Source: Bubalus kerabau (Eukaryota > Chordata > Mammalia > Artiodactyla > Bovidae). From it: DNA of 64,000 bases. The stretch covers positions 124,447,697 to 124,511,696 of the forward strand of contig NC_073627.1 in NCBI RefSeq assembly GCF_029407905.1, written 5' to 3'. The stretch's first letter is position 1. The number at the start of each line of letters is the position of its first letter. The position numbers were made by a program, and so were the translations under genes. Of this stretch, positions 43,200 through 54,420 are shown piece by piece. The notes under the pieces were generated by a model that was not told the origin of the DNA, did no database searches, and saw only the letters and a program-made list of their open reading frames with translations.

Positions 43200-43440
43200 A
43201 GCAGCCAGAATTATGAGACTGGGCACATAACAGTAATAATTCATTACACTTGTGTGAGATTTTGCTCTTTACAGTTGTTTTCATATGCTTTTCCTATTCT
43301 TCCTTTTGCAAGACATGTGAATAGATATTATTTTATTCCTGTTTCACAGATGAGGATGTTGAGCCTCAGAGTCATATGTAATCATTCAAGAGCATGCAAA
43401 TACTGAATCAGGGACTAAGCTCAGGTCTTTCAGTTCCCAA
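43200..43440 (-). mobile_element. MIR SINE, antisense
   Basis: TTATTCCTGTTTCACAGATG, AGGATGTTGAGCCTCAGAGT and CTGAATCAGGGACTAAGCTC, AGGTCTTTCAGTTCCCAATT match antisense MIR. Confidence 0.7.
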
Positions 43441-43504
43441 TTCTGAGTTTTCCCTCTCAGATTTTACAGGTTCACTCTAGTGAAGTGGGAGCATCGCTCT
43501 GGAT

Positions 43505-43620
43505 GATCTTGCCCAGGGCCATTGCTATCTTGATCACCACTGTAAACGCAGTGCCTAGTCTGATGCCTGGCATGTGGTGGGCCCTCAGTACATGTGCTTT
43601 AGGGAAGAATAAACAAACAA
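43505..43620 (+). mobile_element. L2 3' end fragment
   Basis: CAGTGCCTAGTCTGATGCCT, GGCATGTGGTGGGCCCTCAG and TACATGTGCTTTAGGGAAG resemble the L2 end (agtgcctggcacatagtaggtgctcaataaat). Confidence 0.6.
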
Positions 43621-43984
43621 ATGGGATGAGAAATACAATGATGTTTAGTGATGGTGTGATATCTAATAGACATTTGCTATAGTCCTAGCGATAGTGCTTT
43701 TTCATCTGCCACCACTATTGGCTACCTGACTCTTTCCTTTTCAGTTACAATGAGAAAAAAACACAAGGGGTGTGGGTATGGAAAACTAATCCAAAGTTCA
43801 ATTAGTACCTGCCTGGAATTTGCAGTTAAATGTTAGTCCATATTAAACCACATTTTTATTTTAACAGTTTTATTTATTTTGCTAATACTTTTCTCCTGTT
43901 TTGTTTGCATTTAATACTCCTTAATGTTATTGTATAATACTATACATATTTTTGGCATTTTAAAGTTGTTTTGAAACCTCCTTT
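43621..43984. other. Unassigned sequence
   Basis: About 360 bp, nothing recognised. Confidence 0.5.
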
Positions 43985-44090
43985 GGAAAAGAAAGCCTGT
44001 TTTCTGCTTCTTCATTTCTTCCACAATTCTGAATACAATGCTAAGCACTTAATTAGCTCTTAATAAGTACCTGCTGATGAAGTAATTATA
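43985..44090 (+). mobile_element. Possible L2 3' end fragment
   Basis: CTTCATTTCTTCCACAATTC, AATACAATGCTAAGCACTTA and GCTCTTAATAAGTACCTGCT, GATGAAG follow the L2 pattern weakly. Confidence 0.45.
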
Positions 44091-44338
44091 TGTAAAGAAA
44101 GTGGATTATTCTCCTTAATTTTGTTCTTGTCTGTCATTGCATAAAAGTTGTACATGCCTTAGAAGTATTTGTGTCTTTTATGGGAGAAATCTAGTTTTTG
44201 ATATCAGACACAACTAGATTTTCATCCCTTCTCAGCACTTAAATACCTATGGGACTTTGGTATGTTTTATAAAACTCAGAGCATCAGTTTTGTTACCTAT
44301 GAATGGAAATAATAATTCTTGTTTTATGGAATAGTTAT

Positions 44339-44545
44339 GTGGCTCAGACAGTAAAGCGTCTGCCCACAATGTGGAAGTCCCGGGTTTGATTCCCGGGTTG
44401 GGAAGATCCCTTGGAGAAGGAAATGGCAACCCACTCTAGTACTCTTGCCTAGAAAATTCCATGGATGGAGGAGCCTGGTGGGCTACAGTCCATGGGGTCG
44501 CAAAGAGTTGGACATGACTGAGCAACTTCACTTACTTACTTACTT
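44339..44545 (+). mobile_element. Bov-tA SINE with (CTTA)n tail
   Basis: The head is truncated (GTGGCTCAGACAGTAAAGCG), box B is GGTTTGATTCCC, and the Bov-A part ends GACATGACTGAGCAACTTCA. Four CTTA units follow. Confidence 0.93.
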
Positions 44546-44837
44546 ACATATGATAATACATAAGCTAATGAGAAAGCACTATAATACTGTATAACACTTA
44601 GCAGGCATTTCATCTTCCTTCTATTCTACTCTTAAGTGCTGTTCTATGTGAAAGGTGAATTTTAACTTTAGCTCTCACATTTATAAGGTACACAGCTGTG
44701 GACAAACAACTCTACTTCTCCAAATTTAGTTTTCTGTAAAATAATAGCAAGAGAGAGGATCAAACATAACAACTAATGAGACTGGATTTGTTTTTTAAAC
44801 TGTAAACCCTTATACAAATGAAAAGTATTTACTACCA
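44546..44837. other. Unassigned sequence
   Basis: About 290 bp, nothing recognised. Confidence 0.5.
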
Positions 44838-45059
44838 AGAGTTGACTCATTGGAAAAGACTCTGATGCTGGGAGGGATTGGGGCAGGAGGAGAAGGGGAC
44901 GACAAAGGGTGAGATGGCTGGATGGCATCACTGACTCGATGGACGTGAGTCTGAGTGAACTCTGGGAGTTGGTGATGGACAGGGAGGCCTGGTGTGCTGC
45001 GATTCATGGGGTCGCAAAGAGTCGGACACGACTGAGCGACTGATCTGATCTGATCTGAT
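44838..45059 (+). mobile_element. BovB 3' end with (TGATC)n tail
   Basis: It runs from AGAGTTGACTCATTGGAAAA to GAGCGAC followed by four TGATC units (45041-45059). It is a 5'-truncated copy of about 220 bp and very similar to the BovB consensus. Confidence 0.94.
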
Positions 45060-46888
45060 ATTTTACTGACTGTGATGAGACCCTAAGAAAGGAGACTGTG
45101 TTTTTAATTTTCCTGAGTAGAGGAAACTTGCCCAGTGAGTTTAAAGTCCTTCAACCTAACTCACTTCTAGGACACCTGGCCTCAAAGTAGAGTGTTATCC
45201 TTTACCTCTTAGGTACAGTGTCTAATTATGATGGAGTTCTAGTTGTTATCATATACATTCTTTAATAGAAATGTTAAATATATTCTCAGTTGTTTTCAGC
45301 TTTTATTGGCTTCTAGATAAATTTTTAATCCATTAACATAATTCTACAAACACTTTTTCTCTCCCTCTCATGACATCTTCTAAAAATAACTTTGATTATA
45401 GTAATAAACACATTATACTAGCTAATAGACATTAAACATTGTATAACATGTTTGTAAACTTTAAATTCAAGAATGAAATGGGCAACACTCAGAGCAGTCA
45501 TTCATAAAACGAAAAGAAAGTGGATACATAATGCACATTTCCTTAAGTCATTACAGGGAAGACTTGTATATGGTGCAAATGCAAGGTTAGTATTAGGCTT
45601 TTCTCTCTTTCTGAACTCAGATGGTATCATGAATATGTGGCTTCCATTCACTGAACCTCCAGAACTTCCTTGGCAAGATTTATCTTTTCACTTGGGGGCA
45701 TTAATCAAGACAAATTTCATCACAACTATTGCCACACATTTCTTGCCATGTGCTGTGTAGCTAGTTTACCCAGAGCCTACTTCAAAGGACTATAATTTCA
45801 GCATTTCATCTGTCATTCTGGCCATATTTGATGCCTCTTTTATTCTTCAGCTTTTCCCCCCATATAAGCCATTAATATATATGAAAATGCATGTGTCTCT
45901 CTTAGGCTCTCATTACCTCTTGCCCACACTGCTAGTTTTGCATGCAGCTTGCAGTAAATTCATTGTGGATGATCTAAGTAAGTTATGGAAAAGCCAAATG
46001 TGATCAGACAGATTCATAAAATGTAGTCAGGTTGTACACTAGTGAATATATATTTCTTTCTCCTTCCATTATACCTACATACAATGTGTTTGCATATATA
46101 CATGTTCTATGAGAGAAGTCTTGGCTACACATAAATAGGTTGATAAAGTCCAGGAGTCACATAACACTTACCAGACATTGAGTTGCAGCTCATGAATCAG
46201 CTAGAGTTAACTATAAATAAATCGCCATGGGCTCATTACTGTACTGGTTATGGGCTTTTTCCAGTGATTGGTTTTTAATCTAAAAATAGGGACCAGTGGG
46301 CTGTTTCAAATATTTCATGTCAAGGGAGTGAAATATCCATAATCAGCTTCCTCTTTTTTTATTTCTTGAATCAGGACTCATTGTTAATACATAATGGCTA
46401 GGAAAAATGGCTTCAGGATTTCTGGATTGTAAATTCACCTTAGATGCCAGAGCACAAACCCTTATATGACCCTGAATTAATGATTTATCATTCCTATATT
46501 CTTGTTTGCTAATTTTATGAAATAAATTTGCAATCATGTTACAATGTCATAAAGTTAATCTCAGCTAGTTGGTTGGTTGGTTTACTTTCTGGGCACCCAT
46601 TCTATTTTTCATGATTCCTAACTTCTATTTTCTTGTGCAGTGTGTTTATCAGAACTCTTTTGGTTGCAAGTGACACCAATGCAATTTGAAGAGGTTTAAA
46701 CAGGAAACTGATTGACTGACTTGCTTCTTTCATCTGATGATGCTCCAACCAAGAACAAGGCTTTGGAGAACAGTCACATTATGTTCTTTCTCTCTCTCTT
46801 TTTTTTAAACAAAGGAGACTCTTTCTTCTCTTGAAATTTACTCAGAAGACCTAAGTTCTGCCACATCTTCCAGTCATTCTCCAGAGCT
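45060..46888. other. Repeat-poor sequence, 1.8 kb
   Basis: I recognise no Bov, L1, L2 or MIR element here. The frame at 45473-45760 (95 codons, plus; contains FSLFLNSDGIMNMWLPFTEP) has no family I know. A trace of an old mammalian repeat may begin near 46650 (TTGGTTGCAAGTGACACCAA). It is a candidate unique or conserved non-coding stretch. Confidence 0.4.
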
Positions 46889-46900
46889 TTATCCTAGAAT

Positions 46901-47123
46901 TCGTGGGTGCTAAGTCGCTTCAGTGATGTCTGGTTCTTTTCAACCCCGTGAACTGTAGCCTGCCAGCCTCCTCTGTCCATGAGATTCTCCAGGCAAAAAT
47001 ACTGGAGTGGGTTGCCATGCCCTCCTCCAGGGGATCTTCCTGACCCAGGGATCAAACCCACATCTCTTTTGTCTCCTGCATTGGCAGGTGGGTTCTTCAT
47101 CACTAGCGCCACCTAGGAAGCTC
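46901..47123 (-). mobile_element. Bov-tA SINE with 12-bp TSD
   Basis: On the plus strand the tail TCGTGGGTGCTAAGTCGCTT comes first and the tRNA head last (ACTAGCGCCACCTAGGAAGC). The perfect TSD TTATCCTAGAAT is at 46889-46900 and 47124-47135. Confidence 0.95.
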
Positions 47124-47135
47124 TTATCCTAGAAT

Positions 47136-50100
47136 ACTCAGGATCTTTAAGCTCCTTGTATAAGAACTTGCAGGTAGAAGAAGCAGATAGCAGTGGAAGA
47201 TTTTCCTTGCTTCCTTCTGTGGATGGAAAGAAACCATTTTTCCTTGTTCTAACAAAGACCCTGTATGACTGGAATCAGTTAAGCTTATTAGGCATGGTCT
47301 GTAAGTAGGACCCATTCTCCCTCTTTTAGAATGATATAACCAAAATTCTAAAAGGTATTTCAGTTCCACAAGACTGTGTGGCCACACATAGTTTATCCCT
47401 TCAGGATTGTGTTTACTACTTTGTTTCCAAAAGAGTTCTAAAAATGTAATTTGATGAAAACAGGAATTTTGGTGACCAATATGCTTTTGTATTTCCTGTT
47501 ACCCTCTTTCCTTTCCCATCATAATTTTCTTTCCTTTCCTGTCATAATTTTCTCTGGTTTGTGATGACAGATTGACAGATGGAGAATGGGCCACATGCTT
47601 TTCTTCTTAGGGCTCAACATCCTTTGTCAACAAAGAGAAGACCTCTGCCTCCTCCTTATAGCTACTGGCTTTACAATGTCCCTAGCAAATGTCCTCTCAC
47701 TGTCTTTTGGTCAGGAGGCACCATTTATATTCCCAGCCAGGGAATCCTTCTAGTATGGATAGCTTTGTTCATAGAGTTGTCTTGTACCCACCCTTAAATC
47801 TACAGCTGCTTCACATTTGGACTTAAATCTGAGACCAGATGGTCTCTGATGTGATTTGTTTCATCTTAAGTTTCCTTGTATAGCTGGGGTCTTTACATTA
47901 ATCTAAGTAGGGATTCAGATATGTCTAGGGAATGTCTAATGAACTGGTAAGGCAGCCTGCCAGGAGACTATTTGGATGGGCCAGTTAGTATGAAAATTTC
48001 ATTTTTCTTTCTTTTTTTTTGGCTGGAAGAGACTGAGGAAGTATGTTTTTGAGATGGAAGCCTAGGAAATGAGAGAATGAGGATTACAGCAGAATTGATC
48101 CCTAGACCTGACCTCATGAATATTTGTCTAAGTATTTTGGAGAAGAGGCAGAGAGAAAGAGAAACAAAATAGAGAGAGAGAGGGAGAGGGTTGGTTTTTA
48201 AAGAATGGTTGACCATAGAATGGTACCAATTCAGATTATTTTGATGTACTTTCATCTCTTTACTGTTTCTTAGAGACACATGCTTTGCATAACACAGGTA
48301 TTTGGGAATATCACTGTATAGCGTGCTTGTCTTATAATCAACTTTTGATTTTCTGTGTAGGAGATAAGCTGTGTGTGCTCCAAGAAATATTCTCTAATTC
48401 CTGAGAATGTTTATTGAGGCAAACCACATATCTAACTAATATCTTTACATACCTGGAGTTTGAGGGAAGGAAGTTATTTTGCCTTTTTCCCACTGACACG
48501 AGTTAGGGCCATTGTATTTATTATCATTTAGCTCAACTCTTTCCTTTTGGGAGGAACTATTAATAAAAATCTGATGGCATCAGTACACTCCATAGCTTCA
48601 TGAACTTTATTCAATTTAGGCTATTCAGTTCCACTCACTAGAAGTGCTTGATATGTTTTACAAACAAATCTGTACTAACCCATCTCATAGCAGCTCTTTT
48701 CCAGCACATTCTTGGGTTTTGATTTAGTCAGCCCATTAAGCAAGTCACATTTGCAGCCTGACCACTGTTTTACAATCTTAGCAATGTCATCTTCATTATT
48801 TATTTACTATGGAGGCTCCAAGAGAACATGATATTTTTCCTGTGGTTGCCTGGAGTTTGTGTTTGGACACACTGAACTGATTTCTCCTTCATTGGCTGTG
48901 ACTTGCATTTATGTGATTTTTTTTTTTTTTGGTCAAATATTCCAAAGATTTATATAAACACAGCCAAGACAAAGCCTTCCTTTATTGAAGGACATCCTCT
49001 AGGAATAGTAATAGTAATATTTATGCTTTCATTTATTTCCCTTTCTTCCTTGGGAGTATGCTGACAGCCATGAGAAATCTGTTTTCTTTAGAAGGATCAG
49101 ATGTCATTCTTCTCAAGTCATCAGAGCCACCTCCTGCAGAACTTTGGCTAGTTTGCTTACCTTGAATTTCCCATTGATATTTCATTTAACTGTAAGTAGG
49201 TCAAGCAAATCTTACTGGGTCTAGACAGGACTTCATTTTTCCCTCCCTTGGCATGCCTACTTTAAAATTTTTTTATTAACAGGTATTTCTAAGCACTCTC
49301 CTGTCTCTTCAAACATATGATCTCTTTAAGAGATGTAAAAATAAATAGCAGGAATGAAAAAAATACACTTAGTGAAGTTTGAAAGTCATTCAAACACAGA
49401 GAGCTTGACACAAGAAACCAAAACTCAGTCTTCTATGTTCAGAGATTTTTGCTCATGATAAAATGTGGCTTCCTGTTTTTAAGACTAATCCAAGTGCATG
49501 AAAATCAACTTGTTATCAGAGGGTTCTTGCCAAAATGTGTTTTGGGTGATGTAAATTTAAGTGATTAAATGATACAGTCATAGAAATACTTAGTTAAATG
49601 CAGGACTGGAATATTTGAAATATTCCTTGGTGAAATATATTTGAACAAATTATTCCTAGAGAAATATATATAATTCTAGCAGACCTTACTAGATATGAAA
49701 AATATTAACACATTTATTCATCTGTCTCATTCTTAAACACAATGAACACTAATTTTTTCAGATTCATTACTTAATGTGTTGAATAATCAAACTTCCTCAA
49801 GAGCAACTTATTGTTCATGACAAATGCAGATTTTGGAAGAAGAGTCTTTTAAAGTCTGCCCCTGTGCAGACTCAAAGCAAATGAAATACAGAAAGTTCAA
49901 AACAGGGTACATGTATTTAATATTATATGTAGAAATTGTATATTCAGTGTAAAAATATTATGTTAATAAATGCTTCACAATGCATATGATAGTCAGTAAT
50001 CATAAATTAACTAGTTTAAGTGTAGTGCTTTTATATTTCTTAATATGGAGTGATCTTGGGGAAACCATATCTACTTGCCCTATGCAAAATGGCATGCTTA

Positions 50101-50504
50101 AGCATTTTACAGAAAATAGATGACCTTCTGGGGATAGGTAAAGGGCTCTGGGATGTTGGGAGAGGTCACTGTTTCAGGACACAAAGATGTAAGGGTATTG
50201 GATAGTCAGGGGCCGACAGAGATGGACAGTATTCCTTTGTATAGTTCCATTGTTTATAAGTTTTACTGAGTTGAGGGTTGGGCCCAAGAGCAGCAGTAGC
50301 AGTGGGAGTGAAAGTAGGTGGAATTTTGCAGGCTTTTCTTAGGAAGATACTGCACCTCATGCCCTAACCTTTCCCCACTCTGCCCAATTCATTTTTTTTT
50401 TTCTTGAATCTGTACTTTCAAAAACTCTAGTAAACAGGTTTATCAATTATACTTTAAAAAGGAGTGATAAGAGTATGACCTTGAGTTAGTGTATATTAAT
50501 TTTA
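47136..50504. other. Repeat-poor sequence, 3.4 kb
   Basis: There are no interspersed elements I can name. Simple sequence includes a GA-rich run near 48150-48190 and a T run at 48919-48931. The frames at 47124-47387, 47579-47797 and 47968-48279 lack motifs. It is the longest stretch here free of recognised ruminant repeats. Confidence 0.45.
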
Positions 50505-50802
50505 GAAGTATTTTTATTGAGATATAATTCATATACGATGATATTTACCCAAAGTATATAATTCACTGTTTTTTTTTAAAAATATATTCACCAGGTTATG
50601 CAACCCTCACCAGAATCTAATTTGAGAATACTTCCATCTTCCCTTAAAGAAATATTATACTCATTAGCAGTCACTCACCATTTTCTCATACTTTCTCCTA
50701 CCATCCTTAATCAACTATTAGTCTAATCAACCATTAATATACTCTCTGTCTCAGTACAGAGATTGGCATCTTATATATTTTCATATAAAGGAAATTATGT
50801 GG
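50505..50802 (-). mobile_element. L1M 3' region, antisense
   Basis: TTTTATTGAGATATAATTCA, ATATATTCACCAGGTTATGC, AACCCTCACCAGAATCTAAT and TTAGCAGTCACTCACCATTT, CATATAAAGGAAATTATGTG are the widespread antisense L1M motif. It is interrupted by the BovB at 50803. Confidence 0.75.
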
Positions 50803-52412
50803 TAAATATTAAGAAGAGGTGGCAAGAATACACAGAAGAACTATTCAAAAGAGATCTTAATGATCCAGATAAACATGATGGTATAATCACTCACCTAGAG
50901 CCAGATATCCAGGAGTGCGAAGTCAAGTGGGCCTTAGGAAGTATCACTGTGAACAAAGCTAGTGGAGGTGACAGAATTCCAGCTAAGCTGTTTTGAATCC
51001 TAAAAGATGGCTCTGTGAAAGTGTTGCACTCCATATGCCACCAAATTTGGAGAACTCAGAAGTGGCCACAGGACTGGAAAAGGTCAGTTTTCATTCCAAT
51101 CCCAAAGAAAGGCAATAACAAAGAATGTTCAAACTACCACACAATTGCACTTATCTCACATGCTAGCAAAGTAATGCTCAAAATTCTCCAAGCCAGGCTT
51201 CAACAGTATGTGATCCAAGAACTTCCACATGGTCAAGCTAGATTTAGAATAGGCAGAGGAACCAGACATCAAATTGACAACATCCATCGGATCATAGAAA
51301 AAAAAAGAGAGTTCCAGAAAAACATTGACTTCTGCTTTATTGACTATGCTAAAGCTTTTGACTGTGTGGATCACAACAGACTGTGGAAAATCCTTAAAGT
51401 GATGGGAATACCAGACTACCTTATCTGCCTCCTGAGAAATCTGTATGCAGGTGAAGAAGCAACAGTTAGAACAGGACATGGAACAATGGACTGGTTCCAC
51501 AATTGGAAAGGAGTACGTCAAGGCTGTATATTGTCACCCTGCTTGGTTAACTTCTATGCAGAGTACATCATCTGAAATGTTGGGCTGGAAGAAGCACAAG
51601 CGGAAATCAAGATTGCCGGGAGAAATATCAGATATGCAGATGACATTATCCTTATGGCAGAAAGTGATGAGGAACTAAAGAGCCTCTTTTTGAAAGTGAA
51701 AGAGGGGAGTGAAAAGACTGGCTTAAAACTCAGCATTCAAAAAAAAGAAGATCATGGCATCTGGTCCCATCACTTCATGGCAAATAGATGGGGGAACAAT
51801 GGAAACAAACTTTATTTTCTTGGGCTCCCAAATCACTGCAGATGGTGACTGCAGCTATGATATTAAAAGACGCTTGCTCCTTGGAAGAAAAAAATCTGAC
51901 CAAGCTAGACAGTGTATTGAAAAACAGAGACATTACTTGGCTGACAAAGGTCCATCTAGTCAAAGCTATGGTTTCTCCAGTAGTTATGTATGGATGTGAG
52001 AGTTGGACTGTAAAGAAATCTGAGTGCTGAAGAATTGATGCTTTTGAACTGTGGTGTTGGAGAAGACTCTTGAGAGTCCCATGGACAGCAAGGAGATCCA
52101 ACCAGTCCAGCCTAAAGGAAATCAGTCCTGAATATTCATTGGAAGGACTGATGCTGAAGCTGAAACTCTAATACTTTGGCCACCTGATGTGAAGAACTGA
52201 CTCATTTGAAAAGACCCTGATGCTGGGAAAGATTGAAGGTGAGAGAAGGCGACGACAGAGGATGAGATGGTTGGATGGTATCACCGACTCAATGGACATG
52301 AGTTTGAGTAAACTCCGGGAGTTGGTGATAGAGAGGGAGGCCTGGTGTGCTGCTGTCCATGGAGTTACAAAGAGTCAGACACAACTGAGTGACTGAAGTG
52401 AACTGAACTGAA
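50803..52412 (+). mobile_element. BovB (RTE) LINE, 5'-truncated, 1.6 kb
   Basis: It starts at KKRWQEYTEEL, just upstream of RT, and ends at GACTGAAGTGAACTGAACTG, AAC. The candidate TSD is AAATATTA (50803-50810) and AAACATTA (52413-52420), with one mismatch. This copy is more diverged than those at 37801 and 54421. Confidence 0.93.
50808..52030 (+). pseudogene. BovB RT remnant with stops and shifts
   Basis: The segment 50763-50996 carries CEVKWALGSITVNKASGGDR and ends at a TGA where ELFQILKD is expected (KLF-stop-ILKDG). The segment 51015-51575 is a 186-codon RT core with FIPIPKKGNNKECSNY, motif A CFIDYAKAFDCVDHN and VRQGCILSPC. The segments 51654-51848 and 51788-52030, in other frames, carry ESDEELKSL and YGCESWTVKK. 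RYADD is present at about 51628-51642. There are at least three frame breaks. Confidence 0.9.
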
Positions 52413-52422
52413 CAAACATTAG

Positions 52423-52462
52423 TGTACAAGTTGTACACTTGTACATCTAATGTACTAGATGT
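52423..52462. repeat. Two adjoining short palindromes
   Basis: TGTACAAGT/ACTTGTACA (52423-52431 and 52437-52445) is a perfect 9-bp-arm hairpin with a 5-base spacer. The ACATCTA/TAGATGT pair (52443-52449 and 52456-52462) overlaps it. They sit immediately after the BovB end. Confidence 0.85.
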
Positions 52463-53262
52463 ATTTGAATATCTGGTTTTACTTCTACTACCACTTGTTT
52501 TTATGAATAAAGTCTTACTGAAAAATATCCACACCCTAGGTATGAAGATGTGTTTTATTTTAAATAAAGTCAGTTCTTCAAGCAGGTCTCTTTAACCTTA
52601 TGGTCTACCTTTCCACCTGGCCAGAACCCCAGAGCTACTGGACTAGAGTTATGGCTGGGGACTTGCCTCTCCAGAGTAATTACTTCCATTTACCCTTTTT
52701 ACAAGTGAGCAGCGATAGCAACCCTTGGTATTATTAAATGGAATCTCCATCATACAAGTGAACTGGGGTGGGGCAGTTGTTGTCCAAGTATCCTTGGCCT
52801 GCCTAGAATGGAGTCTACCCTTAGAATGGGAGCTGGTTGAAAGAATATCCTGGTCTTCTTGGCTGTGTCACCTGAAAAAGAGCTTCTGCAACACAGGGCT
52901 GAGGGGCGTGAGAATAACCAGAAGCCTGCTTGGCATGAGAACTGTAGCCTCTGACAAGGAGGTGGGGCAGAGAGTGTCCCTGTCTTCTTGGCAGGACATG
53001 CCTACAGTCGGCCTAGGAGATGAAGGGTCCTGGTAACCTGGAGGTAAAGGGTTGGGTGAGTGCATAATGGAATGAGTTGTGGCTCAGACCCCATAAACTC
53101 TTGCTGTTTTACTAAGACTTAATATATTTTCTTGAATGACTGTTTCTCCATTTGCTTTATGCCTTGAGGACAATTTTCAGAGCCTTCATATAATTGCTTT
53201 TTATAATTTTTACTAGTTCACTTGCTGAGAAGTGGGTCTCTTGAGCACTTTACTTCACTATT
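52463..53262. other. Unassigned sequence, 0.8 kb
   Basis: The part 52690-53160 is GC-richer than its surroundings and has an internal near-repeat (CCTGGTCTTCTTGGC and CCCTGTCTTCTTGGC). That could be an old LTR, but I recognise no family. The frame at 52725-53036 is motif-free. Confidence 0.35.
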
Positions 53263-53273
53263 CTGGAATTCCT

Positions 53274-54420
53274 TTCTTTGGGATTGGAATGAAAACTGAC
53301 CTTTTCCAGTCCTGTGGCCACTGCTGAGTTTTCCAAATTTGCTGGCATATTGAGTGCAGCACTTTCACAACATCATCTTTCAGGATTTGAAATAGCTCAA
53401 CTGGAATTCCATCACCTCCACTAGCTTTGTTCGTAGTGATGCTTTCTAAGGCCCACTTGACTTCACATTCCAGGATGTCTGGCTCTAGGCCAGTGATCAC
53501 ACCATCGTGATTATCTGGGTCATGAATATCTTTTTTGTACAGTTCTTCTGTGTATTCTTGCCACCTCTTCTTAATATCTTCTGCTTCTGTTAGGGCCATA
53601 CCATTTCTGTCCTTCATCGAGCCCATCTTTGCATGAAATGTTCCCTTGGTATCTCTAATTTTCTTGAAGAGATCTCTAGTCTTTCCCATTCTGTTGTTTT
53701 CCTGTATTTCTTTGCATTGATCACTGAGGAAGGCTTTCTTATCTCTCCTTGCTATTCTTTGGAACTCTGCATTCAGATGCTTATATCTTTCCTTTTCTCC
53801 TTTGCTTTTCACTTTGCTTCTTTTCAAAGCTACTTGTAAGGCCTCCGCAGACAGCCATTTTGCTTTTTTGCATTTCTTTTCCATGGGGATGGTCTTGATC
53901 CCTGTCTCCTGTACAATGTCACGAACCTCATTCCGTAGTTCATCAGGCACTCTATCTATCAGATCTAGTCCCTTAAATCTATTTCTCACTTCCAGTATAT
54001 AATCATAAGGGATTTGATTTAGGTCACACCTGAATGGTCTAGTGGTTTTCCCTGCTTTCTTCAAGTTCGAATTTGGTAATAAGGAGTTCATGATCTGAGC
54101 CACGGTCAGCTCCTGGTCTTGTTTTTGTTGACTGTATAGAGCTTCTCCATCTTTGGCTGCAAAGAATATAATCAATCTGATTTTGGTATTGACCATCTGG
54201 TGATGTCCATGTGTAGAGTCTTCTCTTGTGTTGTTGGAAGAGGGTGTTTGCTATGACCAGTGCATTTTCTTGGCAAAACTCTATTAGTCTTTGCCCTGCT
54301 TCATTCCGTATTCCAAGGCCAAATTTGCCTGTTACTCCAGGTGTTTCTTGACTTCCTACTTTTGCATTCCAGTCCCCTATAATGAAAAGGACATCTTTTT
54401 GGGTGTTAATGCCAAACAGT
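53274..54420 (-). pseudogene. BovB endonuclease C-terminus to RT start (inverted half)
   Basis: The frame at 53258-54196 (312 codons, minus) carries PFRCDLNQIPYDYILEVRNR, KCKKAKWLSAEALQ, RIARRDKKAFLSDQCKEIQ, IKKRWQEYTEELYKKDIH and ASGGDGIPVELFQILKDD. Upstream to 54420, in another frame, is the endonuclease end (LFIIGDWNAKVGSQ, SPDGQYQNQIDYIL), with the shift near 54065. The GDWNAKVG motif belongs to APE-type endonucleases. The last residues (about 53258-53273) come from target DNA. Confidence 0.93.

Noticed and set aside
45473..45760. A 95-codon frame in repeat-poor sequence as a possible exon
   Set aside because: There are no domain motif, splice signals or start context that I could defend. 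Its length is within chance for 64 kb and six frames.
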